In this document: one piece after another, positions 33,516-45,735 of the stretch
Numbering within the stretch: the stretch's first letter is position 1
Layout of the letters: each line of letters begins with the position of its first letter
Assembly (NCBI GenBank): GCA_030435675.1
Contig: CM059624.1
Coordinates: 2,876,769-2,940,768 of the forward strand
Length of the DNA: 64,000 nucleotides
Direction of reading: 5' to 3'
From: Steinernema hermaphroditum
Taxonomy: Eukaryota; Nematoda; Chromadorea; Rhabditida; Steinernematidae
Position numbers and translations under genes: made by a program
Notes under the pieces: generated by a model
The model's database searches: none
What the model was told of the DNA's origin: nothing
What the model saw: only the letters and a program-made list of their open reading frames with translations

Positions 33516-34653
33516 GTACTGCACCGCAAAAGTGATGTAGTCCAAAGCAAGAGGGCGATAAACTCAGTTGGCTAACAATTATGGCGCATGAATAGACAAA
33601 AAGACAAAAACAAGGCAAGCACAATATGAAAATTCTTAATGCACTGAGCGTCAACCAATAATGAGCCATAACAACCGTCGACGTTTGCACATTACACATT
33701 GTTTTTGTTCAACAGTATTCGAGGAACATAGTAGGAAATTGCATACTTCGCTGATTAAAAAGGGTAGCGTGTAAAATAATTCCATTTTTTTATTTGTGCT
33801 AAACGAAGCTTCGGGATAGGGCAACTCCCAGTCGCATATGGTGAAAAGCGGAAACGTTACAATCTCGGAACAAAGTAATGAAGAAGGTATTCCATCGCGG
33901 TCAGACGTATCAGATCTTAAGTATACTACACTAGACCACTTGGGAATAACCGGTGGGAAGCAGATTTCTAGTTGTTTGGAAAGACTACCGCATCTTTTTT
34001 TGACGGGCATAGAGTGCATATGGGCAGGTAATTTCTTGTACTGTTTATACAGTCATCGAGGCCTATTATTCGCCCGTGGTCTCATGTCGATCTTAGCGCT
34101 ATATGTTTAACTGCTCCCTTGAGAACAGTTAAACTTATTAGGCTTAAACAGTGGATCACGGAATCTTGACCTTGAGAGCATTATCGGCCCTCTTTTAGCT
34201 TCACCGGAAGCATGACTCAGCTACCGTCCCGTCTAGCTCCCAGGCTCTGTGTGTCTTATCGCCGTGCGGGATCAGCTGGTCGATTCATGTGACCTTTGTT
34301 TGGGTTTCCCAGCTGCGATTTTGAAAAGAATGTGGTGTGATCATTAGTTATGAGGAGAACCAATCAATGGGTTTAATTCGGTTTAATACCTTTACACTTG
34401 TTAGACCACTGCGCTTCCACTTCATTGCACATCTGTGTCGCTCACTGAAGATGTCTGTTCAATCCGCCTACTGTGCATCTTATGCTTGTAAAATCTGATG
34501 AATGCTACTTCAATGTGCATCATGCGAGCGGCTAAAATAATCACCACTTGCGCCATTTACCAATGCATTATCGTCGCAGTACGGCTGATCGGCCGGTAGT
34601 AACGGGCCTAGTGAAACATTGCAACGCTTTTGAATAACAACTTTATTAGGAAT
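33516..34653. other. Intergenic stretch downstream of R10
   Basis: Several overlapping short frames, none with splice sites or motifs. No gene supported. Confidence 0.4.
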
Positions 34654-36392
34654 TCAATTGTGTCTGACTTGAATGCTAGCATTCCTTGCTGAACTCCTCA
34701 ATGCTACTTCACTGGAGGACGAAATTGGCGCTGTGCTCACTTTCGTCGCTTTCAGTACAGATTGTGCGATTCTAATAGCTACTTTTTTGAGTGCCGTTCG
34801 GTAATCGTGGAAAGCGACGAGGGCCGTGAAGACGTTCACAAGAACTCGGAACTGAAAAAATGATATCCGTCACCATAGGTGTACCCCACATTTATCGTCG
34901 ATTGTGACATGACGGTAAGCTTCGTGCAGACATCTTCGCTGTTAAGCCACAGAGACATCGCAAAGCCGCTTGGCCAATGTGAAGGTCGCATGAGCCCGAG
35001 CACTTCATCAACAGTGGAGCATAGGTAACCGGCTGAAAGGCAAAAATGCATGGGATAGTTCTAAGGTTCGCCTACAGAGGGACAGAGCACAGAAGATGTT
35101 TGGTGGAGTGCAGTAGATTAGCGCCGATCTTAAGACGTTTTTTTGAGCTTTACTTGCACCAGCTTTGAAGGAAGGTTTTTGCATTTGCATAATAGCCTGA
35201 AAGGGGAATAATGTGAGAATTAGGATGAGATAGGTGTGGCTAAATGAAATCATCCGGAATTACGGACTTTATTCCAGAAGTTTTAGAACCTGGTGAAAGG
35301 CTTTCGTCGCTTTGCTTCTCGACATCATATAATTGGAATGTTTAGGAAATTGGACTAACAAAGGTACCTCCCGAAGTGTTCGCCGCAGATCGAACTGATA
35401 ATTGGCCCACGGGATCCTCATTAGTACACCCCAAAAGTGGTCAGCTTATATGTGAAGACCATTCAAGGTTACGTTCCAACGACCATAATCACTTTGTCGA
35501 GTAATATTTAACACTCGCTATGGTCGAACCGGTCACTGTCTCGGTTCCTATTTTTGGTGTTCGGGTTCCACTACCTTACCAACCATTCCTCTTCCAACTT
35601 AGTTTCCTTTTAGTTTCCGAACATTCCACTTCTTGAGATGGTTAGCAAAAGCAAAGTTGGCTACGAGCCGAACCGAGTCTCCACTTGTGCTTTCAACTTG
35701 TAGAGATTGGCGCAAGTCTGGTCACTCCTTTGGAATATCCAAAATTTCCCTACCGTGGTGTAGAGTCCAATCATTATAGCATAAAGAAGGACAATTATAA
35801 TGCTTTGAACAACCATCATAACGGAAAAGTCGCTTTCGTCGGATAGTTGAAACACCAGAGCAGTAAAGAACCTCGGAGTCAATGTAAACGCAGCAACTGT
35901 CGCCCAGAGATATCCGAGACATACCAATATAGCCATATTTCTAGATACTTCTTTCAATGTATAACGCGTGAATTATAACTACCTTCGATTAAAAAGCACT
36001 GAGAACCATAGAGGTTTGGCAAGAGCAATGTAAGAAAGGAATACTGTAAGAATAGAGAAGTAGAGGTACGTGTACAAGGTGAACGTTCGCAGGAGCGCAT
36101 AGAGTACGAACGGTACGCTGAAGCTGAAGAAGTATCTACGTATAATAATCACCGAACAACGATGGACTTACGCTCCCATAACCGATACTAATCCGTAGGC
36201 GTCGAATATAAGGGATAACCCATAAGTAAACGTTATCAAAAGACTAGGCATGGCCACATTTACACGAAAGATTCTTGGCAAAGATGGTGGGACTGATGTC
36301 AGAGATAAGTATAAGAGGAGAGTACTAAAAAGCAAGGCCGGGTACATGAGGATTTTGTCGATGAGTATCAAGTACTGTGTGATTGTTACCAT
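34654..36392 (-). CDS. R10: seven-transmembrane chemoreceptor
   Basis: Exons (gene order) 36392-36172, 36135-35983, 35940-35754, 35196-35076, 35032-34890, 34851-34654; 340 residues, phases 2,2,0,1,0. TTTACAG lies directly before the ATG, consistent with trans-splicing. Motifs: VPPSLPRIFRVN (the usual Cys is replaced by Arg), YCTPPNIFCALSL, FHDYR, and a C-terminus IQVRHN. The exon-5 loop contains EVLGLMRPSHW. The short exon 4 (121 nt) matches R3 and R8. Intron 3 is 557 nt with no recognised insert. Loss of the TM2 cysteine is unusual for the array. Confidence 0.85.
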
Positions 36393-38754
36393 CTGTAAAC
36401 GCAGTTATAAGTACTCAAGTTCCTGTACAATGAAGAGCCACAGCTAACAGAGGAACCGTAGATTAAAAATTGGCTTCCTGATTATGAGGCATTATGCTCA
36501 TGTACTAAAAACACCACATTATGTTCGTTCTCAGTATCAATTGTGATATAAAAGGCGACATTCGCATTGCGTAAAACATCAAGGCCGCCAAACATGTTAC
36601 GGTATAGCGTAGGCTCGTACATAACGCCCCTTCAGGTCGATTTGGAATTGGCGATATCGTGCGATTTGGTAGTGAAGCACAGTGAATGTATGTAGAGGAT
36701 CCAATCTTCGGTTCGGTTAGCGACGGAGACGTCGAAGTTTCAGAGCATCCTCGACGGATTCCAGGCGAAGAGATCAATCCGGAGAAGGCGCGGCAGTGTG
36801 GCACAGCGAACGGAGTGGAATCCTATCGTCTGACCAGCTAGGTTTTGGGGTTTCAGCGGAACTTCGACTTCTCGAGGCGGTACAGTCGGTTGACCGGTGG
36901 TGACGGCCTTTCCTGGCAATACAGTGGAACCACAGAACTACCTTAGTGTTCAAGGCCTGGGAGTCGAGGGCGATCGTTGGCAGCTCACTCAACTCAGAAG
37001 ATCAGAGCGAGTGGACGACACAACTGAAAGACCACTACACTGACTGTTTTCAAACAGCGGAATCATAGCCACGACAATATCAAAATATGGAATAAGAATA
37101 GAAGTCAGCTGCTAGTAGATGGGGTACCTAGCAAAGAAACGTTCAAAAAAATTCGGCGAGTAGTTTACGCAGGCGAACTTTATCCCCAGGTCGTGTTACG
37201 ACTACTTTAGAGCACAAACCACTTAGCGCACAGAACAAGGTCGCGGGTTGAGCCCTGCCCGGTGTCACTACTTTAATTTTCTGAAAACTTAGGCTGCGAA
37301 GAGCGAAGCGAATCCGAAATTCATCTTTGTGCATAACATCCAAGCTTGGTTTAGGCTGAGACTCATGACTAACCCTGAAGTCTTAATAGTTTTGCGTATT
37401 TCTTACTACTACAGGCAACTTACCTCCCGTTTTATGGAGTACTCCACAAGAAAATGGAGCTGTGGTATCAGTAATCGCATGAAACGTTGTTATTAGTTTT
37501 TATAATTGAAATTCACTTTTGGTTTTCTGGTCCGATTTCGAGTGATTTCGAAACTGAAAATAGTGACATCGAGCGGGCCCAACCCGCCACTTTGTTCTGC
37601 ACGTTAAGTGGTTTTACGCGCTAAAGTTCTGGAGCCGGTCAGGTGTTTATCGCGCAGCCGAAAAAAGGAAGCCACCAGACGCCCCGGTGCGGTCGGGCAA
37701 AACTGTTGATGTTGTTTTCATAATATTGCTTATTTTGGCCTATACCTAACTTCCGTTGTGTACTTTTTGTGGTTCTTTGTTGTTCTAGCTCTGCGTTTCG
37801 AACACCTCGAATGGTCCCTTGAAAGATTTTCCGCTGAGCATGATGAGATATGACATAGGTGATATTCCACTGTGAGCAATAACCAAGTAATCCTTAAAGA
37901 TTCCAGGTTAAATAGATTGCAAATGCAGGTTAAATAAACTTCTCAGCGCGTTTATGACTAAGCTACGAACTATATTGCAGTGCACATAAGAGAAATACAA
38001 AGTTGTGCTTTGCGTACAAACAAACGAATGTACAAAACCACTAGCAGGTGAAATAAAAGTTAAAGGAAAGAACTTTGTCCGTTGGAACAACAGAATAAGT
38101 GGTCAGGACGGAATGGTTGGGTAATTAACTGCACTATGGCAAATGTTATTATGGCATGTACCTTTACACATTTTTGTTTTATAAGAACCGGTTCCTTTCA
38201 TATAGACAGCCAGAGCTCTCACACCCCTGAATTTTCCCACAAATTGTCGCAAAAAGCCTGTCTGCTACATTGTTCTCTGTCGTCGGAATTTTTCTTCACG
38301 TAGTGCGGCACATGCTAGCCAGCTGTGTACAAGCGTGCTCGTTGTTTTCACTTGTATTACCGCGAATTGTATGTTTAAAAATTTAAAAACGTTGGAAGCT
38401 TCTGAGTACCTAGGCATGTCCATGAAAAAAATTTCCACTAAAATCTGTCTTGTACACAAAGCTACCAAGAGTACAAGACTCGTCCTTAGGGTTAGCATAA
38501 AATCCAGAGGCATATCCCTAAGCGAATGCTAGGTCTAGGACATATGCACAATGAATGCAAGGGTGTGGGAAAAAGGTACATACCGGAATATATTCTTTTC
38601 AACCTGTTGTCCAGCTATTCAGCGCACAGACATAAAGCTTTTTGTTTGAGAATGCTGCTCGAGAAGGTGAGACTGCTTTTTTTGGGTCAGATTGTCTAAA
38701 GTAGAGTCTCCGATTCTGCTCAGAAATGACTAAAGCTATCAAAACTGTTTATGT
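36393..38754. other. Long intergenic stretch, weakly repeat-like pieces
   Basis: From 36640 to 37020 the DNA is GC-richer, but no sensible protein is seen on either strand. Near 37180-37280 a segment ending CGCGGGTTGAGCCCTGCC resembles a tRNA B-box region, possibly another SINE relic. No genes supported. Confidence 0.3.
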
Positions 38755-38830
38755 ACACAATTGGCTAGTTGGCAGTGATTTTGCTTGCCATGCTGGAGTT
38801 CGCAGATTCAATCCACCGTTGTGTTTTTAT
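38755..38830 (+). repeat. tRNA-like dispersed sequence
   Basis: GGCTAGTTGGCAGTG followed by GCAGATTCAATCC resembles A-box and B-box spacing. It is related to the segment at 16965-17060. Not a plausible tRNA: no acceptor stem pairing is visible. Confidence 0.35.
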
Positions 38831-39332
38831 CTCGATACTACAAAATTATCGACTCGAATCTCTCTCTCATCCAGGTTGATCGTCTAGCCAATCTGTTCCA
38901 CCCTTCCAACCACGCCTTTGGGTATATGACACCGCCTTGCAGAATTATGGAGTAGGCTACAACACTTATGTATGTGGTTGCCCACGCTGGGTTTACCAAG
39001 GAACAAAGCTTCTATACGTCATCGTGAATTTGAAGCTTTAACGTACAATATTTTTTCGTTATCAAAAGTACTGATGCGTTGCGACAGCGGTACCGCCCGT
39101 CTTTACACAAATTCGTTTAGGAATACAATCAAAAGAACGATGTGAAAGCAGTTCCATGTTTCTCACGAGCAGGTGGAAGTCATTTTTCCGCGATACATTT
39201 TATCCGCCATCGTGGTGAAAATCAAATATATGCTGCCACTAATTCTGCTTACTCGGTTTGTCGTGCTCCTAAGTGACCATGATTCTCGTTCCGGCTTGCT
39301 TATATAAAAAGGGACACTTTTGTAATGGTTGT

Positions 39333-39455
39333 TTATTTGTATTGTTTCAACCATTTCACTTCAACGTATTTACCATTTGACTGAACAACTGCAGCCCACT
39401 CCTTGGGCAAAAGCTGGGTCCGTTGTTCGTAGAACATAAAGGGTTTGGGGTCGAA
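39333..39455 (-). mobile_element. mariner-like transposase C-terminal remnant
   Basis: Reading leftward, an open frame of about 40 codons encodes FYEQRTQLLPKEWAAVV followed by SNGKYVE and a stop. This resembles the last ~40 residues of mariner-family transposases, which end in an L-P-x-x-W-x-x-V/C-x-x-x-G-x-Y pattern. Nothing of the catalytic DDD domain could be recognised to its right, so the copy is dead and heavily eroded. The call rests on this one motif. Confidence 0.4.
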
Positions 39456-40888
39456 AAATGTTTTGGTCCTATTTTCGACCTCTTTGTCTTATTTGGAGAG
39501 ATTTCCTCTGATATCGTCAATTTTGGACGAGCACATATGGTGGTTAGATAGAGCTAAGAGATTGATAGATAAACAGCAAAAAAGAAATCTCTCAGCTCAA
39601 AGTGGAAAGCCATTTCGGGGGTCAACTTGAAAATGTGAGGTTTGGGGCACCATTCCTGAAGTGTGACTTCTTCCACATTTTGCCTCCATTTCCGCAAAGT
39701 AAGCGCGAGGTCGTGGAGTCTCTATGCGTGCATGATAGCTGTGATAGCCCATCGATTTTGCCGCAAGTCTAAATATGGCAAAAAAATAGAGTGTTTATCA
39801 ACTGTCCCATTTTCAATGTGCCAACCCAATATGAGTCATCCAACTTTTGTCCATGAACAGGGCTGAGGTTGAGCGTTCGTTCGTGGTGAATACCTTGAGC
39901 GAAATGTGTGTCTTTTTAGTAGTAAATAGTCATTTTAAAAAATGGATACTTTCAATGGGACGACCCAAATATAGCGTCATGATAAACGGAAATGACCGCC
40001 ATGGCAACCATAATTTTGCCTAGACGTATTTTCTCATCTAGACGTCTGACTATTGACTGACAGTGACATCACTATTTTTGCGACAGATTCTCATGAACTT
40101 GGATTCACCGTGAAAGCTTTTAAAAACCATAGACGAACCCTTGTGCAAGAACTTTCCAATAGCCGTGCATGTCTACCAACTCTACACTTTTACTAACCCT
40201 ACGGAATTAGCTAATCCGTCATAACATTCGAAATTTGATCATTGAACATCTACTCCGTTGCTTTTTTTTACTAATAAGTAGGGTTGTCGAATCGAATCCA
40301 TTATTCAATATTTGAGAATTTTCGAACATTCGACCATATTCGAAATTCGAAGATTTTTCACTATTCGACAACCCTACAAAAAAGACTAGGCAAGGCAGAC
40401 TCCAAGAAAGACCGGTTGTGTTGATCTGTTTGTAAATGCAGTTCAGTTTTGCCCAAAAATAGTACCTTTCTACATCAGCCTCATACTGTAACCTAGGGCG
40501 CCTCCAATGAAGTTGTGACTCACAACTGGATATTATTCGAGGAAATTTTCTTCTGTTATTGTTATGTATAGTAATTTGTATGTACTATCTGTTGTTATGA
40601 TATTTAATCAGCAAATTGTACAAATAGCCGGACATTTATGGACTACGACTTCGTTTACGGTGGGTTTGCTACATATTCTCTCATTATTGTTCCTGGGAAC
40701 TACAGGTGTTTAGGTAGGAATTTACGTCACGTTGTCGGTCTGTCTTTTGTTGATTATAAGAAATTACCTTCTCGTGTCGACCATTGGTAATTTGTTCGCT
40801 GAGTATAGCCATTACCTACTTGATAGACGAGAATAATAGATTCCGCGGGAACTTAGTAAAGACAGCTTTGAACTATTTCATTTCAGAT

Positions 40889-43396
40889 ATGCTAGACTGG
40901 GTGTTCATAGTGGGTACCATCGATGAAATGCTCGTTTATCCTGTGTTCGCGCTTAGTGCACTGCTAATCTTCCTTTCGCTGGCAGCAGTACCGCCTTCTC
41001 TGTCAAGAACTTACTGTCTCAACCTGGCCGTTCCCAGCTTTTCAGTCACTTTTGTGGCTATTGTGATTGTGTGGCGAGAAGCGCCAGGTCTACTATTCGT
41101 TTGGATAGCGTAAGTTATTCGGCTAGTGCATTGAAAGTAGGCATACACCTATGGATTCAAATGGGCTGGCATCAGTTAGCTTTTTCCGCAATTTGGTTCA
41201 CTTGCTTCTTTTGCTGCTTTTGGTAGACTTTTTGACTTATCGGTCAAAGATCTAATGTCATCTGCGCAAAATTCGTTGAATTACGACGTGCATCGTGTCA
41301 AGAATCACATGAAGTGGGAGCACAAGAACAAAGGCAATCTGGAGCCCATTTCCCAGGAGTCTGAGTGCCGCGACGAGATCAACGACCTCAACGAGAGGTG
41401 CTTTTCTGGGTGGCAACACGGACGGAAACCGTGTGACAATCCACGGACCCCTAAGGAATTGGGCGTGGGAAATGACTTCACCTGTCAGCTCTGCTTCAAG
41501 GAGTTCATGCCATCCTCCAACTTCTCGTGTCACGCGACCAAGGACCACTTGAAGATCTCGCTATAGGAATTCACGATTTGCGAAGAGCAAGGAGGACAAG
41601 ACGAATTTTGCGTAAATGACATTACATCTTTCATTTGTCTTTCAGATGTAATGTCATATACGCAAAATTCATTTGGGACATTGGAAACAGATCGCGTTTG
41701 TAACGGTCATTTATGAAAGCACTACAAAGAAATTTTACTCAAGATGCTTGCCCTTCGAATCAGCAACTCGAACTCTTTTTGTGGGTAAAGCGTGGATGTA
41801 AACGGCAAGGTTGATAAAGAACGATTTGGTCCAGTTTTCGGAGGGTTTTCCACAGACATCTTTGCTTCTGAAAAGGAAAAGCTCATAGGCAGATAGAGCT
41901 GTTCTGGATATGAGGTTTTGCCCTATCATCCCAGAACAAGGTTGTTTTCTAGTGTGGTCTGTATACAAAGCTCGTGTTTTTCCCATCTCGTTAGTATATC
42001 GTTTTACCGCTGAAATACAGTGGCGGCCATATAAATAGCCCCACCCCACTCTGAGTCGGCCGAATATATTACGCATACTGTCGGCACAGTGAGTCCTGGA
42101 GAGAAAATAAATCATACAATTTTGATGTCTGATAAATTCTACATCCAACGGTCCAAGTGGTTTTGACAGAGGTTTGAAAATCAAATGTTAATTTAAGTTT
42201 TGCCCACGGGGTGGGGCTATTTATATGGCCACCACTGTACATATACCGTTTTCAATGAGCCCGTGCAATACATTAGGCTAAGCATTATATGAGGCAATTA
42301 CATTGTACAAATTAAACCTTTAAAGGATGGAATAAGTTCACTATTCAAACAGCTTTTCACCTTATATACCAACTGAGTTAATTACGTTTATCCTTTGTTG
42401 TTTAGCCTAGGCTACTACATTCTGCTTCTCAGCAGTTTCCTGGAGTTCTTCGCTTCTTTTGGCTACCTCTACTTCTCGGCTCTTACGATCTTCCTGGCGT
42501 ATGTCGGATATGCGAAACCGCTGCTTTTTCCGGTACTCACAAAAACAAGGTTTTGTTCGACATAGCCAACGAGTTATGATGTCAATTGCTATTATAGAAA
42601 CGTGGTGTTTATGTTCGCCTTTGGACATATTTGGGCGTCCATTGCCGTGGTTACCCTCTTTCCGAGGAACATACCAGTCGTGTTTTTGGGCATGTCGGCA
42701 GACATCGATTTTTCCAGTGTGATGATTGTTCAAGTCTTTATCGTTATCTTCCTCTACATGGCCATGGTAGTACTATTCGTGTTGGTAAGCTATTTGACGA
42801 CTGGTCTTCGACAAACAATCCTTAAGACTATCGTCAAAATGAGGCAACACGCAGTGAACGTGATAGGAAATGCTTCTGTTTCGGCTGTTCACAGAAGGGT
42901 GCTGAAATCCATGTTGATCTATTGCACTCTACCCAATGTCTTCGCCGGCATCGCTCTACGTAAGTAGGCCACTTATCGTTACAAATCGATAGTATTATAT
43001 AGCCACGTACATCTACAGTACAATCCTGGAAGTGAACGGCTTCACGAGGCCTTCCCACTGGGCGAATACAGCAGAAATGAGGGCATGGAAGAGTACTGAC
43101 TATCTTTCCAGGCCGTTCGCCGGGCTTTCTTATTCCACTGGAAATGTAGGAAACTGTCATTATCATCATCGATTGCCTCGTTCCAGATCCGACTCCTTGC
43201 CAACGTCTTCACCGCATTGATAGCCTTTCACGACTATCGCGTGGCCATGAAGAAAGGTCTTCGCCGCATTGTTGTGCCCATCTTGAACGCTATGAAGATA
43301 TCTAAGCACAATACCTCAATCGTCACTTTCTATGTTGATCCTCTATTTCATATACCCAGTAGTCGAACACATGTTCGCGATGCGAGATGCGGGTAA
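40889..43396 (+). CDS. R11: seven-transmembrane chemoreceptor
   Basis: Exons 40889-41109, 42406-42549, 42598-42784, 42827-42959, 43003-43145, 43187-43396; 345 residues, phases 2,2,0,1,0. TTTCAG lies two bases before the ATG. Motifs: VPPSLSRTYCLN, YCTLPNVF, FHDYR. The exon-5 loop has EVNGFTRPSHW, placing it in the second subfamily, but the C-terminus lacks the RHK end. Intron 1 is by far the longest in the array (1296 nt). It hosts a zinc-finger open frame with hairpin repeats and a TIR element, so it appears to have grown by insertion. The other four introns are 37-48 nt. Confidence 0.87.
41255..41566 (+). CDS. C2H2 zinc-finger open frame inside R11 intron 1
   Basis: 103 codons, intact. Near the C-terminus, FTCQLCFKEF followed by a CHATKDH ending fits C-x2-C-x12-H-x4-H, a classic C2H2 finger; an N-terminal VKNHMKWEHK could be the end of another finger. 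The start codon lies inside a repeat word that recurs at 41646 and, inverted, at 41603. It may be a captured zinc-finger gene fragment carried by an element, or a nested gene. No polyadenylation signal is evident. Codon third positions are C/G-rich, unlike the surrounding intron, which argues that the frame was recently coding. Confidence 0.5.
   Translation: MSSAQNSLNYDVHRVKNHMKWEHKNKGNLEPISQESECRDEINDLNERCFSGWQHGRKPCDNPRTPKELGVGNDFTCQLCFKEFMPSSNFSCHATKDHLKISL
41603..41670. repeat. 27-bp stem hairpin next to the zinc-finger frame
   Basis: Arms at 41603-41629 and 41644-41670 pair at 26 of 27 positions around a 14-base loop. The right-arm sequence (TAATGTCAT, then CGCAAAATTC) also occurs as a direct copy at about 41252-41276, covering the zinc-finger start codon. 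Confidence 0.8.
42018..42237. mobile_element. 220-bp TIR element at a TA site in R11 intron 1
   Basis: Outer ends CAGTGGCGGCCATATAAATA and, inverted, TATTTATATGGCCACCACTG, extending through CCCCACCCC/GGGGTGGGG. TA flanks both sides (42016-42017 and 42238-42239). TA target and CAGT ends are typical of Tc1/mariner-derived MITEs. No transposase is encoded. Related end words occur near 11880 and 12065. Confidence 0.75.
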
Positions 43397-43617
43397 TGTG
43401 ACTATTGTAAAAGCTGTGTTGAGAATTAATTTTGGTAATTCGGGTCGAATAAACATGATATCGGGTGGACCTCTTCAACAAACCTGGAGACGCGCTTCGT
43501 CGGGACGTCTGGAATTACCTTGGGCCTGAAAAACAAAGGTCGAACTCTGTCAAAACCCGCCTCATTCTTCGCCAATAGTGTACGCTCTCAGACATGCATC
43601 ATGTATTTATTGACCGC

Positions 43618-44510
43618 TCACTTGCCACCTCCACAGGGCACAGTATCTTCTTTGCCATTTGCCGGCGGGAAGACAGCGTTGTAGAGGCAGGACAGCCAAC
43701 TGAGCACGCCACCCTGATTGTCGTTGACAATGTTGGCAGTTTCCGTCTCATCGCCAGCCAAGGCGACCATGTCTTCATGGCGTAAACGGGCAGCCGTAGC
43801 CATATCTGAAATCATCAGTTAGTTTGACTCGAAAACCACTAATGCATACCGCAATCAACACGCTTCGCAGTGAACGTATCGCTGTCGTCGGCATCGAACG
43901 TCGGATGCACCTTCGACTCGACCATGATGGCGTTGCCGGGAAGATCGATGAGTGTTTCCAGCGCCGCGTAAGTCGGGCTTGTGACGATCGGAAGGTGACA
44001 CACCAGCTGCGACTTGGTCTCGCTGTTGCCTTCGATCCAAGCGCGGCGGTCTGCTATGTTCTGAGGTCCGATGGATCGGGCGTAGATGCTTATAGAAGGA
44101 TGATTGATCTAAATTCGCGGTAATTGTTAATCTCACAACAGTCAAAAGAGGTCTTACCTGTCCTCTCGGCAAACCTTTGTAGGTAACGGAAAACATACGC
44201 GTTTCGCCGGCCCGGACGACATCGGACGCTGGGCCAATGGCAAGCAACGCAGGATTGCTCACGCGGATCTGAAAAGAGCAAAATTGCAGCAAATCATCGA
44301 AATTGCCCACCAAATCTCTCCGCTGGACCTCGCTCCCACCACGATTGACTTGACCCAGCGCGCGCTAACTGGGAAACAAAGAACAAGCAAACGAACCTTG
44401 ACGATGATATCGTGCCTCTTGTTATTTCTTAGGGTAAGCCCTCGTGTAGTCGTCTTCGACGACTCCGGAAAGATCATTTTGCTGGGAAGAGTGACCATCG
44501 TGCTGCTCAT
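43618..44510 (-). CDS. MSP-domain protein 1
   Basis: Exons (gene order) 44510-44397, 44268-44158, 44108-43850, 43805-43618; 223 residues, phases 0,0,1. Residues 1-80 read as the first half of a major-sperm-protein domain: PSKMIFPESSKTT, LRNNKRHDIIVKIRVSN, then LLAIGPASDVVRAGET and SVTYKGLPRGQ. That is the beta-sandwich pattern in which an N-x-x-x-x-x-I-x-x-K-I strand is followed by V-x-P. The rest is family-specific, with a near-invariant VTSPTYAALETLIDLPGN segment, a hydrophobic SWLSCLYNAVFPP segment and a C-terminus VPCGGGK. MSP domains form filaments in amoeboid nematode sperm or act as binding modules; which applies here is unknown. Divergent from the neighbour at 44779. Confidence 0.72.
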
Positions 44511-44778
44511 CTTCGAAGCAGGCGGAGCGGAGCCGAACGGCGTGTCAGTAGCACTCGGAGAGTGGCAAATGACCGGACCCGCGCGAGAGCGGTCTTATAA
44601 ATGCGCTCTGCAGACGTAGACAGTTGTCTGGTTTGCAGAGCAACGCGGCTTACCAGACAGTCTGTCTGGAGAGGACGCTTAAAAGCGGTCATTTTGCGGG
44701 CATCGCCCATTTCCGATCAGTGGCTCTCGCGGATAACTCTGCTCGACTAGCGCCGACCCTTGATCTCCAGCCGAAACA
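44511..44778. promoter_or_regulatory. Shared divergent promoter of the MSP-domain pair
   Basis: 268 bp separates the two opposite start codons, so both promoters must lie here or overlap the genes. A TTATAAATG element at 44593-44601 and a near-perfect palindrome CCAGACAGTCTGTCTGG at 44653-44669 are the visible landmarks. Co-regulation of the two genes is inferred from layout only. Confidence 0.5.
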
Positions 44779-45610
44779 ATGGCAGCCCCGGTTCCCAGCG
44801 AGATCGTCTTTCCAGTATCGTCGAAAGCGACGAAGCGGACGCTGGTGTTCCGAAATCGCTGGCATTATGATATCGTCCTCAAGGCAATATTGTTTACGTT
44901 TTTCCTTAATCACTGTTATTTTGCAGATTTGTTTAAGTGACCGAAATCTGCTCAGAGTCGATCCGTGGTGCGATGCTGTCCCAGCCTATGAAACGCGCAC
45001 AAGCACCGTCACCTTCAAAGGTTATCCAAAAGACCAGGTAAATACGATGAATTCGAGAGGTGTACGATTAAAATTGAGAATTTAGAAAGGTCAAGCCTAT
45101 ATCAACATTTTCGCCCGAGTGATCACATCTCAGAAGGAGTGTGACCGTCGCCTCTGGATCGATGGCGACGTTCATAAGGATTCCCAGTTGGCCTGCCGCC
45201 TGGCCGTCGTCACAAGCCCGACTTACGCGGCGTTGGAAACACTCATCGATCTTCCCGGCAACGCCATCATGGTCGAATCCGAAGTGCACCCGACGCTTGA
45301 TGTTGATGACAGGGACACGCTCACTGCGATGTGCGTCGATTCCGGTATAAACTGTTGTTTATATGGAGGATGTAGTGAAGCGATTATAGATATGACTACC
45401 GCAGCCCGGCTCCATCATCACGACTTAATCGCCTTGGCCGATGACGAAGCGGACACTGCTCGCGCCTTGGACAGCGGCGTCATTACGTCACGTCACAGCC
45501 TCGTTACCAATGGAGGTTATTTCGGATGGCTGTCCAGCCTGTTCAACTTGCTCTTCCCTCCCGCTGATGCCGACGCGAAAGAGGTTGTGCCATGTGGGGG
45601 TGGGAAGTGA
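44779..45610 (+). CDS. MSP-domain protein 2
   Basis: Exons 44779-44883, 44927-45037, 45086-45344, 45390-45610; 231 residues, phases 0,0,1. Exons 2 and 3 have exactly the lengths of the partner gene (111 and 259 nt). MSP-like strands: PSEIVFPVSSKATKRTL, FRNRWHYDIVLKI, LLRVDPW, VTFKGYPKDQ. The VTSPTYAALETLIDLPGN block differs from the partner by one base over about 68 nt, unlike the rest of the gene. It ends in VPCGGGK after a WLSSLFNLLFPP hydrophobic segment. Intron 1 appears to use a GC donor (AAG-GCAATA), since no in-frame GT is available. An extra 11-codon insert lies before the last segment. Confidence 0.72.
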
Positions 45611-45735
45611 ACTTATGATTGCGAGATGGTAGCGCATAAACAGGTGAGGGCAACGTATATACCGAATGTCCAGATTTGTTAGTTTTATTTTTAAACAATG
45701 CGACACAAAAAGGATGCGTCTTTTTGACCTTACGA

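Noticed and set aside
36505..37020. GC-richer block with 70-100-codon minus-strand frames
   Set aside because: No motif, splice structure or polyadenylation signal; base composition alone is not enough.
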